This document shows positions 52,723 to 61,781 of a stretch of 64,000 nt of DNA, one piece after another (position 1 is the first letter of the stretch; each line of letters starts with the position of its first letter). Under the pieces are notes generated by a model. That model was given only the letters and a program-made list of their open reading frames with translations. It was not told where the DNA came from and searched no databases. Origin of the DNA: Indolivaga macrotermitis (GTDB lineage Bacteria; Bacteroidota; Bacteroidia; Bacteroidales; Dysgonomonadaceae); contig NZ_FQUC01000018.1 in NCBI RefSeq assembly GCF_900128985.1, positions 17,511-81,510 on the forward strand, written 5' to 3'. The translations under genes were made by a program, and so were the position numbers.

Positions 52723-52735
52723 AGGTCTGTGACCT
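52723..52735 (+). promoter_or_regulatory. GGTC/GACC hairpin motif, copy 4
   Basis: AGGTCTGTGACCT, a perfect 5-base stem with loop TGT, lies 16 bases upstream of the esterase start and has the same core as copy 3. Confidence 0.5.
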
Positions 52736-52751
52736 TATAATATAATCGATA

Positions 52752-53585
52752 ATGAGAATAAAAAATTTTGTTTGGCTATTTGCCTTTGTCCTATTTCTAA
52801 TCCCGGGTGTAATCATAGCCCAGCAACAAGTAAATCAGGTTAAAATTCATAGTGCAAAAATGGCTCTTGACGTAAATAACATGGTTATATTGCCAGCGAA
52901 TTATGACAGAGCGTCTCCCCAAAAATATCCTGTTGTATATTTGCTTCATGGACATGGGGGTAATCAAAATTCCTTTTTGAAACTAAAGCCAAATCTACCG
53001 GACTTATCGACTCAACAGCAAATCATATTTGTATGCCCTGATGGAAAAGTAAGCTGGTACTGGGATAGTCCGATAGATCCGAAAACCCAGTTTGATACTT
53101 ACGTTAGTAAGGAATTAATAGCTTATATAGACTCACATTACAATACTATTTCCGATAAAAGGGGACGTGCAGTTACCGGTTTCAGTATGGGAGGGCATGG
53201 TGCTTTATGGATGGCTATTAACCATCCGGATGTTTTCGGTGCTGCCGGTTCGATGAGTGGCGGTGTTGATATACGGCCTTTTCCTAAGAGCTGGAATATG
53301 GCAAACTCACTCGGCGAATACATCAGTAACAAATCTGTTTGGAATGCTCATACAATCGCTACACATACGGAAAAATTACGAGCAACCAGTCCGGCTTTAA
53401 TTATCGATTGCGGACAAGATGATTTCTTTATAAAAGTAAACGAAGACCTTCACCGTGATTTGCTGGAAAAGAAGATTATTCATACTTATATAGTTTCTCC
53501 GGGAATACATAATTCCGAATACTGGAATAAAGCGATGAATTGGCAAATAGCCTTTTTCAAGGAATTTTTCACAAAATCAAAATAA
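52752..53585 (+). CDS. Secreted esterase of the esterase D/PF00756 family
   Basis: This 277-residue alpha/beta hydrolase has a signal peptide (MRIKNFVWLFAFVLFLIP, ending near GVIIAQ). It shows VVYLLHGHGGNQNSF near 61, the nucleophile Ser145 in TGFSMGGHGALWMA, the acidic residue in IIDCGQDDFF and the His in SPGIHNSEYW. PF00756 members include feruloyl and acetyl esterases and S-formylglutathione hydrolase; the signal peptide argues for action outside the cytosol. The dipeptide epimerase gene follows after 13 bases. Confidence 0.85.
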   Translation: MRIKNFVWLFAFVLFLIPGVIIAQQQVNQVKIHSAKMALDVNNMVILPANYDRASPQKYPVVYLLHGHGGNQNSFLKLKPNLPDLSTQQQIIFVCPDGKVSWYWDSPIDPKTQFDTYVSKELIAYIDSHYNTISDKRGRAVTGFSMGGHGALWMAINHPDVFGAAGSMSGGVDIRPFPKSWNMANSLGEYISNKSVWNAHTIATHTEKLRATSPALIIDCGQDDFFIKVNEDLHRDLLEKKIIHTYIVSPGIHNSEYWNKAMNWQIAFFKEFFTKSK

Positions 53586-53598
53586 CGATAAACAGAGT

Positions 53599-54627
53599 AT
53601 GTCGAAATTGAAACTTTCGTGGCGTCCGTATGAGTTGCAGTTGAAATATCCTTTTACTATTGCGACATATTCGCGTACTACAACTCCTGTCGTTTTGGTG
53701 GAGCTTGAGTATAATGGAATTGTGGGTTATGGAGAGGCTTCGCTTCCTCAGTATCTGGGTGCGACTCAGCAGACGGTCATGGATTTCTTGCAAAAAGTCG
53801 ATTTATCCGGATTTAATGATCCTGCACAGATCGATGAGATCCTGTCTTATGTTGATCTTATAGCTGAAGGTAACACTGCCGCAAAAGCAGCTGTTGATAT
53901 TGCTTTGCACGATTTGGTCGGTAAAATGGCCGGTAAATCGTGGGCTCAGATTTGGAAATTCGATACACAAAATACTCCTTATACAACCTACACTATAGGG
54001 ATGGACGGGGACGATGTTGTGAAACGTAAAGTGGTGGAAGTTGCATCTGATTTCAAGATACTGAAAGTGAAATTAGGAGGATCGGATGATCGCCGCATGA
54101 TAGAAACCATTCGTTCTGTAACAGACTTGCCTTTGGCTATTGATGCTAATCAGGGATGGAGGGACAGGCACGAGGCATTGGATTCTATTTTCTGGTTAAA
54201 AGAAAAAGGAGTTGTTATGATAGAACAACCGATGGAAAAGGGAGACCTCGAAGGAAATGCCTGGCTTACATCGCATAGTCCGTTACCAATATATGCTGAT
54301 GAATCTGTACAACGGCTTTCGGATATGGAACGGATAAAAGGCGCTTTTTCCGGTATTAATATCAAACTGATGAAGTGTACGGGGCTGAATGAAGCCCGAA
54401 AGATGATATCACTTGCTCCTTCAATGGGATTCGATGTTATGTTGGGATGTATGACCGAAACGTCTTGTGCTATCTCTGCGGCTTCCCAATTGTCTCCTGC
54501 CGTTAAATTCGCAGATCTGGATGGAGCTTTGCTTATTACTAATGATTGTTTCTCGGGGACGAAAATAAAAGACGGGAAGATCATTTTAAGTGACCTTCCC
54601 GGTATTGGAGTAGAACGGATTTTTTAA
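53599..54627 (+). CDS. Dipeptide epimerase (L-Ala-D/L-Glu epimerase type)
   Basis: This 342-residue enzyme of the enolase superfamily has an N-terminal capping domain (LQLKYPFTIATYSRTTTP, VGYGEASLPQYLG) and a modified TIM barrel. Visible sites are the KVKLGG lysine pair, the metal ligands in LAIDANQGW, VMIEQPM and IYADESV, and the C-terminal lysine in NIKLMKC. The GCMTETSC and FADLDGALLI segments match L-Ala-D/L-Glu epimerases. It probably recycles murein peptides in the cytosol. It converges on the DUF6340 gene with only 3 bases between the stop codons. Confidence 0.87.
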   Translation: MSKLKLSWRPYELQLKYPFTIATYSRTTTPVVLVELEYNGIVGYGEASLPQYLGATQQTVMDFLQKVDLSGFNDPAQIDEILSYVDLIAEGNTAAKAAVDIALHDLVGKMAGKSWAQIWKFDTQNTPYTTYTIGMDGDDVVKRKVVEVASDFKILKVKLGGSDDRRMIETIRSVTDLPLAIDANQGWRDRHEALDSIFWLKEKGVVMIEQPMEKGDLEGNAWLTSHSPLPIYADESVQRLSDMERIKGAFSGINIKLMKCTGLNEARKMISLAPSMGFDVMLGCMTETSCAISAASQLSPAVKFADLDGALLITNDCFSGTKIKDGKIILSDLPGIGVERIF

Positions 54628-54630
54628 ATT

Positions 54631-55689
54631 TCAATCTTGTGACGGCTTGTATTTATCAAGCATTTTGAATTCGTTGAATCGTTGTAACAGTTCGCTTTTA
54701 TATTCTTTAGCCCATTCGTAGTTCTGCATATCGATACTGGTTTGTGCCGATTTTTCGAATAAGTCGGATGCTAATGTTATCCATTTTATCGCTTCCACCA
54801 AATTATCAGTCAACTCGTAGCTAAGTGCTATGTTAGAAGCAAGGCGAGCCTTTCTTTTGTCTTTTATTTCTGTGTTATACGCCGTTTCCCATATCTGACG
54901 GGCTTCATCCCATTTTTCAGATTCTGTTAGTTTAATGGCATCTTTGCATTCGTTGAAGTATTGTCTTACCTCTTCTTTCCAATAAGGGACGAGTGCTGTT
55001 GCTATTTTTTCACCCATGTATTCAGCTGCTATTTTTAGAGATTCTTCCCTGCCGGGTAGTGTGTCTTCCGATACAAGGTGATTGTTATAATACAGTTCGG
55101 TCCAGTAAATACTGTCCGACATACTTAACGATGGCGAAATTTGTACCCCTTCTTTCGAATATATACTGAAAGCTGCACTCATTTTCAGATCCAGAATTTT
55201 TGCTCTTGTGCCAATATCATCTACATCTTCTTTCAGGTTCGATTGTACAAGAAATCTGTCGAGGGAGATAATAGCGTCTGAATTAGATATATTGCATACT
55301 TCCTTTGCCGTGAGAGAATCAATCGGACGTGTTTCCAGATATGAAAGATCTTCCCGGAGTGGCTGGTCATATATAGATACTTCCTTGAAATGGTTCAGGC
55401 TGATAAGTTTGTCGTATACAGATTCCGACAAGATAATGCCTAAGCTATCGGTAGAAACGGTTACTTCCTCCAGATCGGGCTTTCCTTTTCCTTTGTACTT
55501 CTGGGTGGTTTGTCCGATAAATTCGGGTTGGGTAACAAGGTTGTTTGTAATTATTACATTGTTTATATTACCAGACAGCATTACTTCTGCCGGTTTCTGT
55601 ACATTAATAACCAATGCTTTTGGAGTAGTACAATTTGTAAATAATACAATTGTAAATGCAATAACAGGTAAAAAGAAAGATTTTCTCAT
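54631..55689 (-). CDS. DUF6340 family lipoprotein
   Basis: This 352-residue protein has a lipoprotein signal ending in LFTNC, then TTPKALVINVQKPAEVML, the opening phrase of DUF6340 proteins of Bacteroidota. The second half (about 240-345) is helical and looks like a tetratricopeptide-type repeat region (ESEKWDEARQIWETAYN, NIALSYELTDNLVEAIKW). It is probably anchored on the periplasmic side of a membrane. The function is unknown. Confidence 0.8.
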   Translation of the reverse strand: MRKSFFLPVIAFTIVLFTNCTTPKALVINVQKPAEVMLSGNINNVIITNNLVTQPEFIGQTTQKYKGKGKPDLEEVTVSTDSLGIILSESVYDKLISLNHFKEVSIYDQPLREDLSYLETRPIDSLTAKEVCNISNSDAIISLDRFLVQSNLKEDVDDIGTRAKILDLKMSAAFSIYSKEGVQISPSLSMSDSIYWTELYYNNHLVSEDTLPGREESLKIAAEYMGEKIATALVPYWKEEVRQYFNECKDAIKLTESEKWDEARQIWETAYNTEIKDKRKARLASNIALSYELTDNLVEAIKWITLASDLFEKSAQTSIDMQNYEWAKEYKSELLQRFNEFKMLDKYKPSQD

Positions 55690-55856
55690 AGTCAGCTATG
55701 TTTTGCTTCTATATATACTTAAACAATAAAACAATTTGGAACGTTTAGGCATATAGAGACAAAAATAGTAAATAGGTTGGATAGGTTGCTGTAAATATGT
55801 TTTTTTATTTTGCGGTGGTAATTATTTTTAAGGTTTGAATAAAATAGCTAAGTTTA

Positions 55857-55870
55857 AAGTCTCAGACCTT
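55857..55870 (+). promoter_or_regulatory. GGTC/GACC hairpin motif, copy 5
   Basis: AAGTCTCAGACCTT is a degenerate copy with one mispair. It lies 110 bases upstream of xseB and is followed by a T-run. Confidence 0.3.
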
Positions 55871-55979
55871 TTTTGTTTGTTTTGTAAATAAAAGGACAAT
55901 AGGTGGTTATGCTCTGAAAATGTATTGTTAAGTACCTCTTTCTATTAAAAACGGAGACAAATTATATAAAATTGCAGAT

Positions 55980-56177
55980 ATGGCTAAAAAAGAAAAGAGT
56001 TATACCGAAGCGTTGAATGAGCTTCAGGATATTCTCGATAAAATCGAATCGGGAGATCTCGAAGTAGATGTTTTAACCGATGAAATCAAGAAGGCATCAG
56101 AATTACTGAAGCTTTGTAAGGATAAATTGTATAAAACGGATGCGCAAATCAAAAAGATAATTGAAGAAATAGAGTAA
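55980..56177 (+). CDS. xseB: Exodeoxyribonuclease VII small subunit
   Basis: This 65-residue helical protein shows the XseB signature YTEALNELQDILDKIESGDL followed by EVDVLTDEIKKASELLKLCK. It joins XseA to form exonuclease VII, which degrades single-stranded DNA. xseA is usually next to it but is not in this window. It is followed after 3 bases by ispD, so the two are likely co-transcribed. Confidence 0.88.
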   Translation: MAKKEKSYTEALNELQDILDKIESGDLEVDVLTDEIKKASELLKLCKDKLYKTDAQIKKIIEEIE

Positions 56178-56180
56178 AAG

Positions 56181-56840
56181 ATGAACAATGTAATTATTGT
56201 AGCCGGAGGAAAAGGCTTGAGAATGGGAAATGACCTTCCTAAACAATTTATGGTTGTCGGTGGGAAGCCTGTATTGATGAGGACGATCGAGTCTTTTCAT
56301 AACTTCGATAAATCGATCCGGATAATTATTGCTCTTGCAAAAGATTATCGTGAGCACTGGTCTTCGCTCTGTAAAGGATATGGTTTTACTGTACCTCACG
56401 AAGTTGTTGATGGAGGTGAAACCCGTTTTCATTCTGTGAAAAATGCTTTGGATTTAGTCGGAGATGGACTTGTGGCTGTTCATGACGCAGTTAGACCTTT
56501 CGCTTCTAATGAGTTACTGCATATGTGCTTCGCTTCGGTAAAAGTACATCAGGCGGTGATTCCGGTAATTGATGTAACGGATAGTTTGCGTGAAATTACC
56601 GATGAAAACGAGAGTAAAATTGTAGACAGATCTAAATTCAGGCTTGTGCAAACGCCCCAGGTGTTTGAAACTAAGCTATTGAAACAAGCTTATGATGTCG
56701 AATTTTCGGATATTTTTACCGATGATGCTTCCGTGGTGGAAGCTTTCGGGCATAAAATTTATTTGGTGGAAGGAGAAAAAACGAATATAAAAATAACGAC
56801 GCCTTTTGATCTTCAATTGGCGAAAGTGATTTTAAATTGA
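56181..56840 (+). CDS. ispD: 2-C-methyl-D-erythritol 4-phosphate cytidylyltransferase
   Basis: This 219-residue enzyme of the MEP isoprenoid pathway has VIIVAGGKGLRMGNDLPKQF near residue 4, the VHDAVRPFAS motif near 100, PVIDVTDSLREI, RLVQTPQVF and FTDDASVVEAFG. It converts MEP and CTP to CDP-ME. The hairpin terminator at 56876 ends the xseB-ispD transcript. Confidence 0.92.
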   Translation: MNNVIIVAGGKGLRMGNDLPKQFMVVGGKPVLMRTIESFHNFDKSIRIIIALAKDYREHWSSLCKGYGFTVPHEVVDGGETRFHSVKNALDLVGDGLVAVHDAVRPFASNELLHMCFASVKVHQAVIPVIDVTDSLREITDENESKIVDRSKFRLVQTPQVFETKLLKQAYDVEFSDIFTDDASVVEAFGHKIYLVEGEKTNIKITTPFDLQLAKVILN

Positions 56841-56875
56841 GTTTTTTGAAAGAATAAGAATCTATAAGTTTAGTA

Positions 56876-56901
56876 AGCCTTTAAATCTTTATTTAGAGGC
56901 T
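56876..56901 (+). terminator. Terminator of xseB-ispD
   Basis: AGCCTTTAAAT (56876-56886) pairs with ATTTAGAGGCT (56891-56901) with one mismatch around loop CTTT, followed by a run of T. Confidence 0.75.
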
Positions 56902-57325
56902 TTTTTTATTCTCTTTTTTTGCAGTATTTCTTCTTCATTTTCCTTTTTTTATCTTCATTATTTCAGTCTTTATAAAGTTAATATTTGTGTAAAATACCGT
57001 TGGTATATATAACTGGTTGATTTTAATGTATTTATTTATATATTCTTATTTGTAATTTTAAAGTCTGAAATAAATATAAAAAATGTGTAATATCCGAGTG
57101 TTCTGTATTATTATTGACTGTTTTTAATCTGCTAGAATAAGTTTTGAATTGTTACCTGATTTTTTCAGGTTTATTTATGCGGTTAGAGGTGTTTTGTAGT
57201 CATTCATTTAGTCTCCGAATGGTAATCTAAACAAGTTTCTTATTGTTTTTGTTTTCCCTTCCATTCGTTTTTTTATTGTGTAAAAAAGGGTGTATTTTCC
57301 ATATTTCATATTACTTTAGAGTTCG

Positions 57326-57357
57326 TTAGGCGTCAACCAAACTATTTATTATTTTTG
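57326..57357 (+). promoter_or_regulatory. Candidate promoter of rpoN
   Basis: TATTTTTG at 57350-57357 is a full -7 match, with TTAG at 57326-57329 (20-base spacer) as a near match to the -33 TTTG. Transcription would start about 19 bases before the ATG. Confidence 0.5.
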
Positions 57358-57382
57358 TATATATTAAACCAGTCAGATATAG

Positions 57383-58840
57383 ATGGCTCTTAAACAACAG
57401 TTACAGCAAAAGCAACAACAACGCTTATCGCCATTGCAAATGCAGGTGATAAAGTTGACGGAATTGCCCAATATCGAACTTGAAGAACGAATCAAGCAGG
57501 AGTTGGTCGATAATCCGGCTTTGGATGAGGGTCATGATGATTCGGACGATTTGCAGAATGGTTCTGATAATGAGGATTTTGACGATTCTTCAAATATTAC
57601 TCAGGAAGATATAGCGTTAGGGGACTATCTGACTGAGGATGATATTCCTGATTACCGTTTGACTGCAAATAACTCATCGACGATAGCAAGGGAAGATATT
57701 CCTTTTTCTTCGGCAGAATCATTGCACGAATTTTTGATCGACCAGCTTCACCTGACCGAATTGAGCGAAGATGATGCTAAAATAGCGGAATATATAATTG
57801 GTAATATCGATGAAAACGGATATCTCGATCGTCCATTAAATGCTATATCCGACGATTTGCTGTTTCAGCAGAATATAGATGTTACGCAAGAATCTTTAAA
57901 AAGGATTTTGGAAGAAGTACAGTCTTTTGAACCTGCCGGAGTCGGGGCGAGGGATTTGCAGGAATGTCTGTTACTACAATTGAGACGATTACCGGAAGAT
58001 ACCGCTGTAAATAATGCGATACGCATAATGGACCGTTATTTTGATGATTTCTCGAAGCGTCATTTTGATAAGATCAAACGGTCGTTGAATGTTGATGACG
58101 ATGAACTGAAGCAGGTTATACAAGTAATTACCGGATTGAATCCCAAACCGGGAAACAATTGGGGCGATGCTTTATCGTTGACAATGAATACTATTATTCC
58201 CGATTTTATCGTGGAAGCTTATAATGGCGAATTGTTTATGAGCCTCAATAACCGTAATATTCCTGAATTGCGAGTCAATCGCGAATATTCCGAAATGCTG
58301 CGCGGATATTCTGAAAATAAGAAGGGAGTAACGGCCGATACTAAGAACGCAATTGCTTTCGTCAAACAAAAACTCGATTCGGCCAAGTGGTTTATAGAAG
58401 CGATTAAGCAACGGCAGGAAACATTGCAACGTACTATGCAGGCAATAGTAGATTTGCAATATGATTTTTTTCTGACCGGAGATGAATCCAATCTCAGACC
58501 GATGATCTTAAAAGATATAGCGGAATTGGCAGGATACGATATCTCGACTATTTCGAGGGTAAGCAATAGTAAGTATGTACAGACTAACTTTGGTGTTTAT
58601 CCTTTGAAATACTTCTTTTCGGAATCGATGCAAACAGATACGGGCGAAGAAATTTCATCCCGTGAAGTGAAAGCGATCCTGAAAGAATGTATCGAAAACG
58701 AAGATTCGAAAAAACCTCTTACCGATGATAAGCTAGCCGATATTCTGAAAGAGAAAGGCTATATAATTGCCCGACGCACAGTCGCAAAATATCGTGAGCA
58801 AATGAATATACCCGTAGCCCGGCTACGTAAAAACTTATAA
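57383..58840 (+). CDS. rpoN: RNA polymerase sigma-54 factor RpoN
   Basis: This 485-residue protein has a Gln-rich region I (LKQQLQQKQQQRLSPLQMQV, residues 3-22, then VIKLTELPNIELEERI), an acidic region II (about 50-95), the core-binding and DNA-binding region III with AELAGYDISTISRVSNSKYV (near 385), and the RpoN box ARRTVAKYRE near residue 464. All parts are present, so it should be functional. Sigma-54 needs AAA+ activators; none is encoded in this window. The next gene starts 3 bases after the stop. Confidence 0.95.
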   Translation: MALKQQLQQKQQQRLSPLQMQVIKLTELPNIELEERIKQELVDNPALDEGHDDSDDLQNGSDNEDFDDSSNITQEDIALGDYLTEDDIPDYRLTANNSSTIAREDIPFSSAESLHEFLIDQLHLTELSEDDAKIAEYIIGNIDENGYLDRPLNAISDDLLFQQNIDVTQESLKRILEEVQSFEPAGVGARDLQECLLLQLRRLPEDTAVNNAIRIMDRYFDDFSKRHFDKIKRSLNVDDDELKQVIQVITGLNPKPGNNWGDALSLTMNTIIPDFIVEAYNGELFMSLNNRNIPELRVNREYSEMLRGYSENKKGVTADTKNAIAFVKQKLDSAKWFIEAIKQRQETLQRTMQAIVDLQYDFFLTGDESNLRPMILKDIAELAGYDISTISRVSNSKYVQTNFGVYPLKYFFSESMQTDTGEEISSREVKAILKECIENEDSKKPLTDDKLADILKEKGYIIARRTVAKYREQMNIPVARLRKNL

Positions 58841-58843
58841 TAT

Positions 58844-59488
58844 ATGTGGAGAATAAGTACAAATCTGGCAAAGATTTACTCTTTTATATTTCAACCCCTG
58901 TTAATGCCATTCTATAGTTTGGTATTACTTTTTATATACACCAATTTTTTTAACCTTTATGTAGGGCAAACTCTACGGTTCTTATTGCCGGTATTGGTTT
59001 TTACCTTCTTTATACCTTCCCTTTTCACCGTAGTTCTGTTAAAAATGAGATACGTGAGAGATTTGGCTTTGAGCGATCGGGTAGACAGGATAATGCCTTA
59101 TATGATCTTTATTGTATCTAACCTCAGTTTGACATATTTCTTTTATCAGTCTCATGTGTTGCTTTGGTTTATCGGGTTAGTTATAGCTCCGGCTGTAATA
59201 GCATTGGCGGGCTTGATTATTAATTTTTTCTGGAAGATCAGTGCACATATGCTTGGTATCGGAGGACTGTTAGGCGGAGTATTATCTGTTTGCTTTCATG
59301 TAAAAGCAACCAGTCCTGTATTCCTGTTTGCCATCCTGTTTATTCTCGCGGGACTTTTAGGCGTATGCCGTTTGTATTTGAGAGCAAGTACAGCTGCTCA
59401 GGTATATGTCGGATTTTTGGTTGGACTGGTTCTTGCTTACGGGTCTGTTTATGGAGGCTTGAGGCTCATGTTTTCATTCTTAAGATAA
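58844..59488 (+). CDS. PAP2-like membrane protein with a degenerate active site
   Basis: This 214-residue protein has about six membrane segments. The order of segments resembles PAP2-type lipid phosphatases: LSDRVDRIMPY near residue 78, KISAHMLGIGGLLGG near 130, and RLYLRASTAAQVYVG near 176. In the last motif the catalytic His and Asp positions of active PAP2 enzymes (R-x5-H-x3-D) are Ser182 and Gln186. It is therefore probably not a phosphatase. It is very close to rpoN and co-transcribed with it. The function is unknown. Confidence 0.7.
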   Translation: MWRISTNLAKIYSFIFQPLLMPFYSLVLLFIYTNFFNLYVGQTLRFLLPVLVFTFFIPSLFTVVLLKMRYVRDLALSDRVDRIMPYMIFIVSNLSLTYFFYQSHVLLWFIGLVIAPAVIALAGLIINFFWKISAHMLGIGGLLGGVLSVCFHVKATSPVFLFAILFILAGLLGVCRLYLRASTAAQVYVGFLVGLVLAYGSVYGGLRLMFSFLR

Positions 59489-59601
59489 TAGACCGCGTTT
59501 ATTTGTTTGTATGTTTTGATAAAAGATTTTTAACGTGGTATATTGATGATGATCAGGAACTATAACCGATAATTCTTGTTATACTTAGTTGATAATAAAT
59601 G

Positions 59602-59613
59602 GGTCGGAAGACC
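59602..59613 (+). promoter_or_regulatory. GGTC/GACC hairpin motif, copy 6
   Basis: GGTCGGAAGACC is a 4-base stem with loop GGAA (a GNRA-type tetraloop), 32 bases upstream of purE. Confidence 0.45.
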
Positions 59614-59645
59614 TTTAGTAAATCTTATTTTAATTATATCTGTAT

Positions 59646-60152
59646 ATGAAACCGCTTGTTGCGATTATTATGGGTAGTACATCTGACCTTCCGGTGATGG
59701 AAAAAGCTGCCAAATTTTTTGATGAAATGGAGATTCCGTTCGAGATTAATGCTTTATCGGCGCATCGTACTCCGAAAGAAGTAGAATCTTTTGCAAAGAA
59801 TGCACGGGAAAAAGGAATAAAAGTGATAATCGCTGCTGCCGGTATGGCTGCTCATCTTCCTGGCGTGATAGCTTCGATGACTACTTTGCCTGTTATCGGA
59901 GTTCCGATCAAATCGTCGCTTGACGGTATGGACGCTTTGCTGGCAATAGTCCAGATGCCTCCGGGAATTCCTGTTGCTACCGTAGGTATCGATGGCTCGT
60001 TGAATGCGGCTATTCTTGCACTTCAGATTTTATCTACAGACAATGTAGAACTGCAAAATAAATTAGCAGCTTACAAAGAAGATTTGAAATCGAAGATTGT
60101 AAAGGCGAACGAAGAATTGGCTGCTGTCAAGTATAAGTTCAAAACAAATTGA
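59646..60152 (+). CDS. purE: N5-carboxyaminoimidazole ribonucleotide mutase
   Basis: This 168-residue protein has [18 protein letters not shown] near residue 6, [14 protein letters not shown] near 38, [20 protein letters not shown] near 65 and [19 protein letters not shown]. The SAHRTP and class I motifs indicate the bacterial mutase that converts N5-CAIR to CAIR in purine synthesis. No purK lies next to it in the window. Confidence 0.94.
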   Translation: MKPLVAIIMGSTSDLPVMEKAAKFFDEMEIPFEINALSAHRTPKEVESFAKNAREKGIKVIIAAAGMAAHLPGVIASMTTLPVIGVPIKSSLDGMDALLAIVQMPPGIPVATVGIDGSLNAAILALQILSTDNVELQNKLAAYKEDLKSKIVKANEELAAVKYKFKTN

Positions 60153-60190
60153 GAAGTATAGTTCTTTTAGATTATTAGTACCACAATATA

Positions 60191-60799
60191 ATGACTGTTG
60201 ACGAAGTTAAAGAGATACTGAGAAGAGAATCCGAGGCCATTTTAAATATCCCTGTTGATGAGGCTTATAATAAAGCGTCTGATCTGATAGTAGAGCAGGT
60301 TCACCGGAAAAAAGGCAAACTTGTAACCAGTGGAATGGGTAAAGCCGGACAGATAGCGCAAAATATTGCGACCACATTCTGTTCGACCGGAACCCCCGCT
60401 ATATTTCTACATCCGAGTGAAGCTCAGCATGGAGATCTCGGTATTTTACAGGAGAATGATATTATTCTTTTAATATCTAATTCGGGAAAAACCCGGGAAA
60501 TAATCGAATTAATTTCATTAGCCAGATATTTGAATCCTTCGATTCAATTTATCGTTATCACAAGTAATCCCGAAAGTATCTTGGCAAAAGAGGCTGCTGC
60601 TTGTCTGTTGACCGGAAATCCCGATGAAGTCTGTTCTTTGGGGCTTACGCCGACTACTTCTACAACCATGATGACCGTGATTGGTGATATTCTGGTTGTA
60701 GATACTATGAGCAAAATTGGTTTTACTGCTGCCGATTATGCGAAAAGACATCATGGCGGGTATCTCGGAGATAAGTCACGTGATTTGAGTCAAGGGTAA
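60191..60799 (+). CDS. SIS-domain sugar-phosphate isomerase, probable arabinose-5-phosphate isomerase without CBS domains
   Basis: This 202-residue protein is a single SIS domain: VTSGMGKAGQIAQNIATTF near 47, HPSEAQHGDLGILQENDIIL near 77, LISNSGKTREIIELI near 97 and LGLTPTTSTTMMTVIGDIL near 155. The C-terminal KRHHGGYLG matches KdsD/KpsF/GutQ. Those enzymes normally carry a pair of CBS domains, about 120 residues, which are absent here. SIS-only forms occur in Bacteroides. The likely role is making arabinose 5-phosphate for Kdo, which would fit the LPS context. Confidence 0.78.
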   Translation: MTVDEVKEILRRESEAILNIPVDEAYNKASDLIVEQVHRKKGKLVTSGMGKAGQIAQNIATTFCSTGTPAIFLHPSEAQHGDLGILQENDIILLISNSGKTREIIELISLARYLNPSIQFIVITSNPESILAKEAAACLLTGNPDEVCSLGLTPTTSTTMMTVIGDILVVDTMSKIGFTAADYAKRHHGGYLGDKSRDLSQG

Positions 60800-60839
60800 T
60801 ACACCCTGTTTCTATTAATCTGAAAGAATATAAAGTACG

Positions 60840-61781
60840 ATGAAAGTGTCTGTTTTAATACCTATGTATAATGCCGAAAAGTATATTTCGGCAACTATAG
60901 AAAATGTATTAAAACAGACATATTCTGATATTGAAGTTATTGTTGTAGATGACGGGTCTACCGATGAAAGTTATAATATTGCCCGCAGTTTTGAGTCTGG
61001 GAAAGTCAAAGTATTCCGGCAGGAAAATAAAGGAGCAAGTGCTGCCCGTAATCTCGCCTTCGAGAAATCATCGGGAAGCCTGATCCAATATCTCGATGCC
61101 GATGATATGTTATCTTATAATAAGATAGAATCTCAGGTTAGAATATTCGAATCCATCGGGGATAAAAACGCAATAGTAGCATCAGGCATTCTTCTTTTCG
61201 ATGGCGATTTAATGTCATCCATTGCAATTCCTCATAAACAGGTATCTACAAAGTTACACAATAAACCTCTTGAGCTTTTAGTTGATATTTGTTGCGAAAG
61301 AAATATTGTTCAATCAAGCATATGGCTTGTTCATCGCGAATTGATAGAAAGGGTAGGTGGTTGGAATGAATCTTTAACTCTGAATGATGATGGCGAATAT
61401 TTCTTCCGTGTTGTGGCTAAATCATCAGGAGTTTACTTCTGTTCGTCGGGTACGGTTTTCTATCGTAATACTCCACAAAGTTTGAGCAAACAAGTCTCGG
61501 AAAGAGCGGTGAAATCGCAGTTGGAGGCGACCCGTATTATGACGCGTGTAATGCTTTCACTCGAAGATAGTAAAGGTGTCCGGGGTGCTTGTGTAAATTA
61601 TTATATGCAATATTTGACACGATTCAGAAGTGAATTCTATAATGAGCAGGCGGCACTTGATGTAAAAAAGCTAGGTTATAATATCCATACCTTTAAGAAA
61701 AGCCGTTGGCATCGTCTGTTTTACTCTATTCTTGGAGATGGATTAGCTACGAAATTGTCGCGGATGTATTATAAGTCATGA
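60840..61781 (+). CDS. Glycosyltransferase family 2 protein
   Basis: This 313-residue GT-A protein has SVLIPMYNAEKYISATIENV at the start, VIVVDDGSTDESYNIA near 35, GASAARNLAFEKSSGS and the DxD-type site LDADDM near 79, and NESLTLNDDGEYFFRV near 176. No membrane segment is evident. It converges on the next gene with no base between the two stop codons. The acceptor is unknown; it probably works in LPS or surface glycan synthesis. Confidence 0.85.
   Translation: MKVSVLIPMYNAEKYISATIENVLKQTYSDIEVIVVDDGSTDESYNIARSFESGKVKVFRQENKGASAARNLAFEKSSGSLIQYLDADDMLSYNKIESQVRIFESIGDKNAIVASGILLFDGDLMSSIAIPHKQVSTKLHNKPLELLVDICCERNIVQSSIWLVHRELIERVGGWNESLTLNDDGEYFFRVVAKSSGVYFCSSGTVFYRNTPQSLSKQVSERAVKSQLEATRIMTRVMLSLEDSKGVRGACVNYYMQYLTRFRSEFYNEQAALDVKKLGYNIHTFKKSRWHRLFYSILGDGLATKLSRMYYKS

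Larger units (their letters stand above)
56841..57382. other. Gap between ispD and rpoN
   Basis: This 542-base T-rich gap contains the ispD terminator (56876-56901), then about 420 bases in which I recognise no RNA gene, coding frame or repeat, and the rpoN promoter candidate just before the start codon. An unrecognised small RNA is possible given the length. Confidence 0.55.
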
